Part shown: positions 1-5,875 of the stretch, one piece after another | How the letters are laid out: the number at the start of each line of letters is the position of its first letter | How positions within the stretch are numbered: position 1 is the stretch's first letter | Assembly: GCA_009693225.1 (NCBI GenBank) | Contig: SHXP01000100.1 | Span: 1-8,017 of the forward strand | Origin: Limnohabitans sp. | GTDB lineage: Bacteria; Pseudomonadota; Gammaproteobacteria; Burkholderiales; Burkholderiaceae_C | DNA: 8,017 nucleotides | Direction of reading: 5' to 3' | Notes under the pieces: model-generated | Told to the model about the DNA's origin: nothing | Seen by the model: only the letters and a program-made list of their open reading frames with translations | Database searches by the model: none | Made by a program: the position numbers and the translations under genes

Positions 1-53
1 CCCCTTTTTAACCCTTCCATCCCGCCAAAGCTGCTTTTTTGCCGCCCCCGGAC

Positions 54-82
54 CTTGAAATCCCGCAAAACCCTCCCAATTA
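54..82 (+). promoter_or_regulatory. Predicted heat-shock (sigma-32) promoter of grpE
   Basis: A CTTGAAA box at 54-60 matches the sigma-32 -35 consensus. After a 14-nt spacer, CCCAATTA at 75-82 resembles the sigma-32 -10 consensus CCCCATNT. Transcription would begin near 89, giving a leader of about 30 nt before the grpE ATG. The placement in front of grpE-dnaK-dnaJ is the known regulatory logic of this operon in proteobacteria. No CIRCE inverted repeat (the HrcA operator) is visible here. The match is by eye and has not been tested. Confidence 0.7.
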
Positions 83-118
83 CATGGCTGTATCTGTACA
101 CGCCCTCCTATTTCACCC

Positions 119-685
119 ATGTCAGACCCCCAGCACACCCCTCCGTCCGAAGCACCGACGGGTCAAACCGAGCCCGCCGCCATGGACGAAGACTTTCAGC
201 CTGAAACACCGCCTGCCGACCCCTTGATGGACGCGCTGGCCGAACTCGCCCAGCTCAAAGCCACCAACGCCGACCTGGCCGACCAGTTTCTGCGCGCCAA
301 GGCCGAGGCCGAAAACGCCCGCCGCCGCGCCGAAGAGGAAATCTCCAAGACCCGCAAATTCGCCGTCGAGGCCTTTGCCGAAAGCCTGCTGCCCGTGGCC
401 GACAGCCTGGCCACCGGTCTGGCCATCGCCGACGCCAGCGCCCAGCAGCTGCGCGAAGGCTCCGAGGCCACGCTGCGCCAGCTCAAAAGCGCCTTAGAGC
501 GCCACAAGGTCATCGAAATCAACCCTGAAGCCGGTGCCAAGTTCGACCCGCACCAGCACCAGGCCATCTCGGTGGTGCCCGCCGAGCAGGAACCCAACAC
601 CGTGGTCACCGTGCTGCAAAAGGGTTACCTCATCGCCGACCGGGTTCTGCGCCCGGCCCTGGTCACGGTGACTGCGCCCAAGTAA
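119..685 (+). CDS. grpE: GrpE, nucleotide exchange factor of DnaK
   Basis: GrpE is the cytoplasmic co-chaperone that opens the DnaK nucleotide-binding domain so that ADP leaves and ATP can rebind. The 188-residue length is normal for the family. An acidic, proline-rich disordered tail covers residues 1-35. A long charged alpha-helical coiled coil (dimerisation stalk) covers about 36-95. The C-terminal beta domain carries the FDPHQHQAIS segment near 142-151 and the family signature around 161-184 (GYLIADRVLRPALVTV). The start at 119 has no obvious Shine-Dalgarno sequence. An in-frame ATG at 182 (residue 22) is an alternative, but it has no better ribosome site and would remove much of the typical acidic tail. 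The gene is first in the chaperone operon, 122 nt upstream of dnaK, with a sigma-32-like promoter in front. Identity is clear; the exact start is slightly uncertain. Confidence 0.96.
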   Translation: MSDPQHTPPSEAPTGQTEPAAMDEDFQPETPPADPLMDALAELAQLKATNADLADQFLRAKAEAENARRRAEEEISKTRKFAVEAFAESLLPVADSLATGLAIADASAQQLREGSEATLRQLKSALERHKVIEINPEAGAKFDPHQHQAISVVPAEQEPNTVVTVLQKGYLIADRVLRPALVTVTAPK

Positions 686-710
686 TACAGGCTTGCACAC
701 ACCCGGCTCA

Positions 711-738
711 CTTGAAATCCACCGACTTATCCACAACT
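711..738 (+). promoter_or_regulatory. Possible second sigma-32 promoter, upstream of dnaK
   Basis: CTTGAAA at 711-717 is identical to the -35 box in front of grpE. The -10 candidate CCACAACT at 731-738 lies 13 nt downstream and matches the consensus CCCCATTT only partly (5 of 8). If used, transcription would begin near 745 and dnaK could be induced separately from grpE. The weak -10 box keeps confidence modest. Confidence 0.45.
727..735 (+). promoter_or_regulatory. Perfect DnaA-box nonamer (TTATCCACA)
   Basis: The nonamer TTATCCACA equals the high-affinity DnaA-box consensus used at bacterial origins. It overlaps the -10 part of the predicted dnaK promoter. No second full-consensus box was noticed nearby, so this is not an origin; it could be a regulatory DnaA site or chance. 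A 9-mer is expected by chance at roughly 0.06 per 8-kb window over both strands, and less in GC-rich DNA. Confidence 0.4.
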
Positions 739-748
739 GTTCAACATC

Positions 749-794
749 GCATTCAGGAAATGAAGCGGCTGCCTTCTTTCGGGGGCTGAATCGC
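749..794 (+). promoter_or_regulatory. Potential stem-loop in the dnaK 5' leader
   Basis: The outer arms ATTCAG (751-756) and CTGAAT (786-791) are perfectly complementary. They may be extended by GC 749-750 pairing with GC 793-794 around a bulged base. The inner arms GAAA-T-GAAG (757-765) and CTTCTTTC (773-780) pair with one bulged T and a 7-nt loop. Five G at 781-785 form a bulge. The structure ends just before the dnaK Shine-Dalgarno sequence at 797. An alternative pairing of CTTCT (773-777) with AGGAG (797-801), including one G-U pair, could hide the ribosome site. Found by eye; stability not calculated. Confidence 0.4.
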
Positions 795-796
795 TC

Positions 797-801
797 AGGA
801 G
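797..801 (+). promoter_or_regulatory. Strong Shine-Dalgarno site of dnaK
   Basis: AGGAG lies 6 nt before the dnaK ATG and fixes that start. It contrasts with grpE and dnaJ in the same operon, which have no clear Shine-Dalgarno sequence, and fits much higher synthesis of DnaK than of its co-chaperones. Confidence 0.85.
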
Positions 802-807
802 AAAAAA

Positions 808-2739
808 ATGGGAAGAATCATTGGCATTGACCTTGGCACCACCAATTCATGCGTGGCCATCATGGAAGGTAACACCACCAAGGTGATCGAAAACGCCGAG
901 GGCGCGCGCACCACGCCGTCCATCATTGCTTACCAGGAAGACGGTGAGATTCTTGTCGGCGCCTCCGCCAAACGCCAGGCCGTCACCAACCCACGCAACA
1001 CGCTGTACGCGGTCAAGCGCCTCATCGGCCGCAAGTTCGACGAAAAAGAAGTGCAAAAGGACATCGACCTGATGCCCTACACCATCGCCAAGGCCGACAA
1101 CGGCGACGCCTGGGTGGAAGTGCGCGGCCAGAAAATGGCGCCCCCGCAGATCAGCGCCGAGGTACTGCGCAAGATGAAGAAAACCGCCGAGGACTACCTG
1201 GGCGAAGAAGTCACCGAGGCCGTGATCACAGTACCCGCTTACTTCAACGACAGCCAGCGTCAGGCCACCAAGGATGCCGGTCGCATCGCCGGCCTGGACG
1301 TCAAGCGCATCATCAACGAACCCACCGCTGCGGCTCTGGCTTTCGGCCTGGACAAGACCGAAAAAGGCGACCGCAAAATCGCCGTGTATGACTTGGGCGG
1401 CGGCACGTTTGACGTGTCCATCATCGAGATCGCCGACGTCGACGGCGAAAAACAATTCGAAGTGCTGTCGACCAACGGCGACACCTTCCTGGGCGGCGAA
1501 GACTTCGACCAGCGCATCATCGACTTCATCATTGCCGAGTTCAAAAAGGACTCGGGCGTCGACCTGTCCAAAGACGTGCTTGCATTGCAGCGCCTGAAAG
1601 AAGCCGCAGAAAAAGCCAAGATCGAGTTGTCTTCGACCACCGGCACCGACATCAACCTGCCTTATGTCACCGCTGACGCTTCGGGCCCCAAACACCTGAA
1701 CATCAAGCTCAACCGCGCCAAGCTCGAAAGCCTGGTGGATGAGTTGATCGAGCGCACCATCGCGCCTTGCCGCACCGCCATCAAAGATGCCGGCGTGTCG
1801 GTCGGCGACATCGACGACGTCATCCTGGTCGGTGGCATGACCCGCATGCCCAAGGTGCAGGAAAAGGTGAAGGAATTCTTCGGCAAAGAACCGCGCCGCG
1901 ACGTCAACCCTGACGAAGCCGTGGCCGTCGGCGCCGCCATCCAAGGCCAGGTGCTGTCGGGCGACCGCAAGGACGTGCTGCTGCTGGACGTGACGCCTTT
2001 GTCTCTGGGCATCGAAACCCTGGGCGGTGTGATGACCAAGATGATCACCAAGAACACCACCATCCCGACCAAGTTCGCGCAAACCTTCTCTACCGCCGAC
2101 GACAACCAGCCGGCGGTGACCATCAAGGTGTTCCAGGGCGAACGCGAAATGGCCAGCGGCAACAAGATGCTGGGCGAGTTCAACCTCGAAGGCATTCCGC
2201 CCGCTGCACGCGGCACGCCGCAGATTGAAGTCAGTTTTGACATTGACGCCAACGGCATTCTGCACGTCGGCGCCAAGGACAAAGCCACCGGCAAGGCAAA
2301 CAAAATCACCATCAAGGCCAACTCGGGTTTGAGCGAAGCCGAGATCCAGCAAATGGTCAAGGACGCTGAACTCAACGCGGCCGAAGACAAGAAGAAGCTG
2401 GAAATCGTGCAATCGCGCAACCAGGCCGAGGCCTCGGTGCACAGCGTGAAAAAATCGCTGACCGAGCACGGCGAGAAACTCGACGCCGCTGAAAAAGGCA
2501 AAATCGAAGCCGCGGTCAAGGACGTAGAAGAAGCATTGAAGGGCGAAGCCAAAGCCACCATCGATGCCAAAACAGAAGCCCTGATGACCGCCGCGCAAAA
2601 GCTCGGTGAAATGGTTTACGCCAATATGCAGGCCGAACAGGCTGCGGCGGCAGGCCCATCTTCAGCTGACGCAGGCAAGGACAAACCGCAAGACGACAAT
2701 GTGGTCGATGCCGAGGTCAAGGAAGTCAAAAAGCCCTGA
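808..2739 (+). CDS. dnaK: DnaK, Hsp70 molecular chaperone
   Basis: DnaK is the ATP-dependent cytoplasmic Hsp70 that binds exposed hydrophobic segments in cycles driven by DnaJ and GrpE. The 643-residue length is typical. The nucleotide-binding domain covers about 1-388 and shows all three Hsp70 signatures: IDLGTTNS (7-14), the phosphate-2 segment with DLGGGTFD (195-202, where T200 corresponds to the E. coli autophosphorylation threonine), and VILVGGMTRMPKV (338-350). The interdomain linker VLLLD is at 390-394. The substrate-binding beta domain follows (about 395-505), then the alpha-helical lid (about 510-605). A disordered tail ends in the conserved acidic stretch DDNVVDAEVKEVKKP. The start is set by AGGAG 6 nt upstream. 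The neighbours grpE and dnaJ confirm the role. A long open frame on the opposite strand is a codon-bias shadow. Nothing in the protein looks aberrant. Confidence 0.99.
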   Translation: MGRIIGIDLGTTNSCVAIMEGNTTKVIENAEGARTTPSIIAYQEDGEILVGASAKRQAVTNPRNTLYAVKRLIGRKFDEKEVQKDIDLMPYTIAKADNGDAWVEVRGQKMAPPQISAEVLRKMKKTAEDYLGEEVTEAVITVPAYFNDSQRQATKDAGRIAGLDVKRIINEPTAAALAFGLDKTEKGDRKIAVYDLGGGTFDVSIIEIADVDGEKQFEVLSTNGDTFLGGEDFDQRIIDFIIAEFKKDSGVDLSKDVLALQRLKEAAEKAKIELSSTTGTDINLPYVTADASGPKHLNIKLNRAKLESLVDELIERTIAPCRTAIKDAGVSVGDIDDVILVGGMTRMPKVQEKVKEFFGKEPRRDVNPDEAVAVGAAIQGQVLSGDRKDVLLLDVTPLSLGIETLGGVMTKMITKNTTIPTKFAQTFSTADDNQPAVTIKVFQGEREMASGNKMLGEFNLEGIPPAARGTPQIEVSFDIDANGILHVGAKDKATGKANKITIKANSGLSEAEIQQMVKDAELNAAEDKKKLEIVQSRNQAEASVHSVKKSLTEHGEKLDAAEKGKIEAAVKDVEEALKGEAKATIDAKTEALMTAAQKLGEMVYANMQAEQAAAAGPSSADAGKDKPQDDNVVDAEVKEVKKP

Positions 2740-2816
2740 CCATTCAACCCCTGGCCCACCGCGTTCTGACCTAAAAAGACCGGCGCGGCGTTGGCACTTT
2801 ATCCAGCAGCACACAC

Positions 2817-3944
2817 ATGGCCACTAAACGCGACTTTTACGAAGTTTTGGGGGTACCAAAAAACGCCAGCGAAGACGAAATCAAAAAGTCGTACCGCAAA
2901 CTGGCGATGAAATACCACCCGGACCGCAACCAGGTTGACACCTCGGCCGAGGTGAAATTTAAGGAAGCCAAAGAGGCTTATGAATTGCTGTCGGACGCTG
3001 AAAAACGTGCGGCCTACGACCAGTTCGGCCACGCCGGTGTCGACCCCAATATGCGCGGTGCAGGCGGCGCGGGCTTCGGCGGTTTCGGCGACACCTTCGG
3101 TGACATCTTCGGCGATATCTTCGGTCAGGCACGGCGTCAGCAAGGCGGCGGCCGCCAGGTGTTTCGCGGCAACGACCTGAGCTACGCCATGGAAGTCACG
3201 CTGGAAGAAGCAGCGGCCGGCAAAGACAGCGAAATCCGCATTCCCAGCTACGACGAATGCGATACCTGCCACGGCAGCGGCGCCAAACCCGGCACCTCGC
3301 CCAAAACCTGCGGCACCTGCCAGGGTCAGGGTGTGGTGCAAATGCGCCAGGGCTTTTTCAGCGTTCAGCAAACCTGTCCGCATTGCAGAGGCAAGGGCAA
3401 GGTCATCACCGACCCGTGTTCACCCTGCCACGGCCAGGGCAAGATCAAGCGCCAGAAAACGCTGGAAATCAAAATCCCGGCCGGTATTGACGACGGCATG
3501 CGCATCCGCAGTACCGGCAACGGCGAACACGGCACCAACGGCGGCCCTCCCGGCGATTTGTACATCGAAATCCACATTAAAAAACACGAGGTGTTTCAAC
3601 GCGACGGCGACGATTTGCATTGCGCGGTACCGGTGGGTTTCACCACGGCGGCATTGGGCGGCGAAATCTCGGTGCCCACACTCAGCGGCGAAGCGGCCAT
3701 AGACCTGCCCGAAGGCACGCAGACCGGCAAGCAGTTCAGGCTGCGCGGCAAAGGCATCAAGGGCGTGCGCTCGAGTTTCCCTGGCGATTTGTACTGCCAC
3801 ATCACGGTGGAAACGCCGGTCAAGCTGACCGAGCATCAACGCAAGCTGCTGCGCGAGCTGGATGAGTCGCTGAGAAAAGGCGGCGACAAACATTCGCCTT
3901 CGGAAGCCGGCTGGGCCGACAAGCTGAAGAATTTATTCAGCTGA
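2817..3944 (+). CDS. dnaJ: DnaJ, Hsp40 co-chaperone of DnaK
   Basis: DnaJ delivers unfolded substrates to DnaK and stimulates its ATPase. The protein is a type-I Hsp40 of 375 residues, normal for the family. The J-domain covers about 4-70 with the catalytic HPD at 34-36. A Gly/Phe-rich linker (about 76-112) contains four FGD[IT]-like units at 90-105. The zinc-binding domain has four intact CxxCxGxG repeats starting at C148, C165, C187 and C201. Two C-terminal beta-sandwich substrate-binding domains follow, and then the dimerisation tail. The start is supported by the conserved KRDFYEVLGV opening; no clear Shine-Dalgarno sequence precedes it. It lies 77 nt after dnaK. The gap shows no convincing promoter or terminator, so dnaJ is probably read from the upstream heat-shock promoters. 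A strong intrinsic terminator begins 40 nt after its stop codon. Confidence 0.98.
   Translation: MATKRDFYEVLGVPKNASEDEIKKSYRKLAMKYHPDRNQVDTSAEVKFKEAKEAYELLSDAEKRAAYDQFGHAGVDPNMRGAGGAGFGGFGDTFGDIFGDIFGQARRQQGGGRQVFRGNDLSYAMEVTLEEAAAGKDSEIRIPSYDECDTCHGSGAKPGTSPKTCGTCQGQGVVQMRQGFFSVQQTCPHCRGKGKVITDPCSPCHGQGKIKRQKTLEIKIPAGIDDGMRIRSTGNGEHGTNGGPPGDLYIEIHIKKHEVFQRDGDDLHCAVPVGFTTAALGGEISVPTLSGEAAIDLPEGTQTGKQFRLRGKGIKGVRSSFPGDLYCHITVETPVKLTEHQRKLLRELDESLRKGGDKHSPSEAGWADKLKNLFS
3084..3131 (+). repeat. Four 12-nt coding repeats in the dnaJ Gly/Phe linker
   Basis: Four consecutive 12-nt units, each beginning TTCGG, encode FGDT, FGDI, FGDI and FGQA (DnaJ residues 90-105). Repeated DIF-type motifs are a known feature of the Gly/Phe region of bacterial DnaJ and help control the J-domain. 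The units differ at synonymous positions, so this is a conserved protein motif rather than a recent DNA expansion. Confidence 0.6.
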
Positions 3945-3975
3945 CCAAGCCTAATTAAACAGGTTTCAAGCTTTC

Positions 3976-4401
3976 ATGCACAACCCCCCGGCACACAGAT
4001 TCAGCACTGCTCGATCCTGTGTGGCGGGGGTTTTTTTATGTGCGGCAGCTGTGGCGCACGCGGGCCCGCTTTTGCGCTGCGAAGTCACTTACGCCGGGGC
4101 CACCCAGGTCATCGAATTCAGTCCGGTGACGGATGCGTATGAGGTCAAGCCCGTGGACATCACCGGTCGCTTTTTATTCAAAGTGGTGATATCGGCACCC
4201 CGGGGGAAATTGGACCATGTGCTGATCTATACCTACTTGCATCAGGAGCCGCGCCCCTTGCTGTTGCAGCAAGCCAAATACTTCAGGCCTTTCAAGGCCG
4301 GCACACGCCCCTATCTGCTGACAGGCGAGCAGCATATTTACGGCGACCCGATTGAGCGGCAACTGATTTATCGCTGTTGGCTCAGAGGGGTTAAACCATG
4401 A
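3976..4401 (+). CDS. Small secreted protein of unknown function
   Basis: The 141-residue protein is not assigned to a named family. Residues 1-29 look like a Sec signal peptide: two Arg in the n-region (R8, R13), a hydrophobic core at 15-27, and an AHA cleavage site before G30. The mature protein is about 112 residues, beta-rich in appearance, with two cysteines near its ends (C35, C134) that could form a disulfide. It is therefore probably periplasmic. The ATG at 3976 is the only Met codon in the frame; GTG at 4021 would lose the basic n-region. The upstream ribosome site is weak. The first codons coincide with the dnaJ terminator, so expression needs either read-through or a local promoter, and I see no convincing one between 3944 and 3976. 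Its stop overlaps the next start (ATGA), implying translational coupling with the CapA-like protein. Confidence 0.72.
   Translation: MHNPPAHRFSTARSCVAGVFLCAAAVAHAGPLLRCEVTYAGATQVIEFSPVTDAYEVKPVDITGRFLFKVVISAPRGKLDHVLIYTYLHQEPRPLLLQQAKYFRPFKAGTRPYLLTGEQHIYGDPIERQLIYRCWLRGVKP
3985..4037 (+). terminator. Intrinsic (Rho-independent) terminator of the grpE-dnaK-dnaJ operon
   Basis: The left arm CCCCCGGCACACAG (3985-3998) and the right arm CTGTGTGGCGGGGG (4017-4030) pair at 13 of 14 positions, with one G-G mismatch (3991/4024). An 18-nt loop separates them, and seven T (4031-4037) follow directly. This is a near-ideal intrinsic terminator on the + strand, 40 nt after the dnaJ stop. No T-tract lies on the other side, so it works in one direction only. 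It overlaps codons 4-21 of the next predicted gene. Confidence 0.85.
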
Positions 4402-5393
4402 AGCAAACGGCTGGCTGGCTGCGGGTCTTGCTGCTAGGTCTATGGACTGGCCTGTTGTTTCCTGCCCATGCGGATACTGAAGTCAGTCTGGTGTTTGCCG
4501 GTGACACGGTGCTTGACGATACTGCCGGAAAAATCATTGAGCAAGGCGGCGACCCCTTTTCCGATGTCGCGGCTTATTTAGGCCAGGCCGATATTCGCAT
4601 CACCAATCTGGAGTGTGTGATTTCCACCCGGGGCGAGACCGGCGGCGACAAGATGTACACCTTCAATGCGCACCCGCGTGTCATCCCGGTGCTTCAACGC
4701 CATTTTGACGCGGTGACCCTGGCCAATAACCACAGCGGCGATTTCGGACCAGTGGCTTTTGCTGACATGCTGGCTTTGTTGCAGCAGGCCGGAATGGCGC
4801 AGGCAGGCGGCGGACTCAATTTGAAACAGGCGCACGCGCCTCTTGTGTTTACCCGCCGGGGTCTGCGCATTGCTGTGCTGAGTTACAACGAGTTTCATCC
4901 GCGCAGTTTTGAAGCCGGTCATGACCTACCCGGCGTGGCATGGAGCGAAGACCAGCAGGTGATCGCGGACATCCAGGCTGCGCGACGTGTGCACCGCGCG
5001 GATCTGGTGATTCCTGTCATGCATTGGGGCTGGGAAAACGAAAGAAAAGCCAACCCGCGACAACGCCGGCTCGCCAGGCTGATGATTGACGCAGGCGCAG
5101 ACGCTGTGATCGGCGGCCACCCGCATGTCACGCAAGATGTGTCTGTCTACAAAGGCAAGCCGGTCATTTACAGCGTCGGCAATTTTGTGATGAAAGAGAC
5201 CGACAACGATTTCCAGCGCAAGAGCTGGCTGCTCAAGCTGTATCTGGACAAACAAGGTGTGAGCCGCTTTGAAACCTTGCCGGTCAGCATAGACATGGAA
5301 GGCATACCTTCCATCGACCGCCTCTCAGACAGTCCCTGCTGGAAGCGGGGGGACAAAAGCACTGGGGCATGCGCTTCATCGGCCAGCCGCTGA
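4398..5393 (+). CDS. CapA/PGA_cap family protein (metallophosphoesterase fold), possible C-terminal frameshift
   Basis: The 331-residue protein belongs to the CapA family (PGA_cap domain, calcineurin-like metallophosphoesterase superfamily), named after a poly-gamma-glutamate capsule protein; most members have no proven activity. A signal peptide (1-25, ending AHA before D26) places it in the periplasm or envelope. Expected motifs run in order: FAGD (33-36), NLE (70-72), NNH (110-112), HWGWE (209-213), GGHPH (239-243) and YSVGNF (258-263). The Asp, Asn and His residues are the probable metal ligands. AGAGGGG (4384-4390) is a good Shine-Dalgarno site 7 nt before the ATG, and the start overlaps the previous stop by 4 bp. 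No other poly-gamma-glutamate (capB/capC) gene is nearby, so a capsule role should not be assumed. From residue 317 the tail looks out of frame. One extra G in the G run at 5347-5352 would give a 338-residue protein ending at 5413. Confidence 0.9.
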   Translation: MKQTAGWLRVLLLGLWTGLLFPAHADTEVSLVFAGDTVLDDTAGKIIEQGGDPFSDVAAYLGQADIRITNLECVISTRGETGGDKMYTFNAHPRVIPVLQRHFDAVTLANNHSGDFGPVAFADMLALLQQAGMAQAGGGLNLKQAHAPLVFTRRGLRIAVLSYNEFHPRSFEAGHDLPGVAWSEDQQVIADIQAARRVHRADLVIPVMHWGWENERKANPRQRRLARLMIDAGADAVIGGHPHVTQDVSVYKGKPVIYSVGNFVMKETDNDFQRKSWLLKLYLDKQGVSRFETLPVSIDMEGIPSIDRLSDSPCWKRGDKSTGACASSASR

Positions 5394-5400
5394 ACCGGCC

Positions 5401-5420
5401 CCGGTGTTTATAAAAACCGG
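5401..5420. terminator. Near-perfect inverted repeat between convergent genes, possible weak terminator
   Basis: CCGGTGTTTA (5401-5410) and TAAAAACCGG (5411-5420) are complementary at 9 of 10 positions, so an AT-rich hairpin with CCGG ends can form exactly where the CapA-like gene and the DUF1854 gene converge. It overlaps the DUF1854 stop codon. No long T-tract follows on either strand, so it is at best a weak bidirectional terminator. Confidence 0.35.
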
Positions 5421-5875
5421 TCCAGCAACTTGCGGCTGTGCCGGTCCAGCGCCGGCAGATCACGTATCAGAAATTGCACGCCGTGTTCGTCGGCCACGAT
5501 CAGGGTTTTGCTGCTGATGCGGCGTATGTCTTCTTCGCCGCGCAACACAAACTGCGTGAAGCCGCGGTGGGTTTGCACCGACCAGGTCGACGGCGTGGTG
5601 AAACTGCTGACCGCGTCGACGCGTTGGATCTCCGGCATGAATTCGCGTGCCTGCAAAGCCGCCAGCACGGCCTCTTTTTGCGCAAGCGGCAATTGCAAAG
5701 GCTCGGGTAGCCAGAGCAATTCATGGCCTTCGGCGCTCAGAATGGACACCGCCTCGTCAGGCGCACCGATGGGAAACGCCCGCACCACCACCACGCCGTG
5801 GTGCAACTCATCGCCGAGTCGCAGTTGCCAGTGGCCCGACTTGTCCAGCTTGAGTTCGAACAAAGCGCCGCTCAT
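5408..5875 (-). CDS. DUF1854 family protein, cyanophycin-metabolism-associated type
   Basis: The 155-residue cytoplasmic protein (no signal peptide or membrane segment) has the DUF1854 pattern. A beta-rich N-terminal half contains VVVVRAFPIGAPDEAVSIL (28-46). A central REFMPEIQRV helix-strand segment follows, then WSVQTHRGFTQFVLRGEEDIRRI, and the end is DEHGVQFLIRDLPALDRHSRKLLDRFL. The family has no established biochemical function. In Burkholderiales such proteins are usually encoded beside a matching ABC exporter and cyanophycin genes, hence the database label cyanophycin metabolism-associated. Its ATG overlaps the exporter stop (ATGA, 5872-5875) and is preceded at 5 nt by AGGA, within AGAGAGGAA (5889-5881 on the - strand). 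The two proteins are therefore almost certainly made together, and an accessory role for the transporter is a reasonable inference. The family call is from recognition of the sequence. Confidence 0.88.
   Translation of the reverse strand: MSGALFELKLDKSGHWQLRLGDELHHGVVVVRAFPIGAPDEAVSILSAEGHELLWLPEPLQLPLAQKEAVLAALQAREFMPEIQRVDAVSSFTTPSTWSVQTHRGFTQFVLRGEEDIRRISSKTLIVADEHGVQFLIRDLPALDRHSRKLLDRFL

Noticed and set aside
39..227. A 62-codon frame upstream of and overlapping grpE
   Set aside because: It overlaps the grpE start in another frame, has proline/histidine-rich composition with no motif, and begins inside or before the predicted promoter.
182..685. Shorter GrpE starting at the ATG at 182
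   Set aside because: It is possible, but there is no better ribosome site, and the loss of the acidic N-terminal tail makes the protein shorter than usual. The start at 119 is preferred without certainty.
847..2598. A 583-codon open frame on the - strand opposite dnaK
   Set aside because: Long frames opposite dnaK are a well-known by-product of its GC-rich, strongly biased codons and have led to false annotations (such as NAD-specific glutamate dehydrogenase). The translation is rich in G, H, F and V, with no recognisable domain, and the sense strand is unquestionably dnaK.
2799..2807. TTATCCAGC in the dnaK-dnaJ gap as a second DnaA box
   Set aside because: Two mismatches to the consensus fall at the end of the nonamer (CA replaced by GC), too weak to call.
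2740..2816. Possible hairpin in the dnaK-dnaJ gap (CCGCG with CGCGG)
   Set aside because: Only a 5-bp core with a long loop and no T-tract; not supportable as a terminator.
3952..3957. TAATTA as the -10 box of a promoter for the small secreted protein
   Set aside because: No acceptable -35 hexamer lies 16-18 nt upstream, and a transcript starting there would still meet the terminator at 3985-4037.
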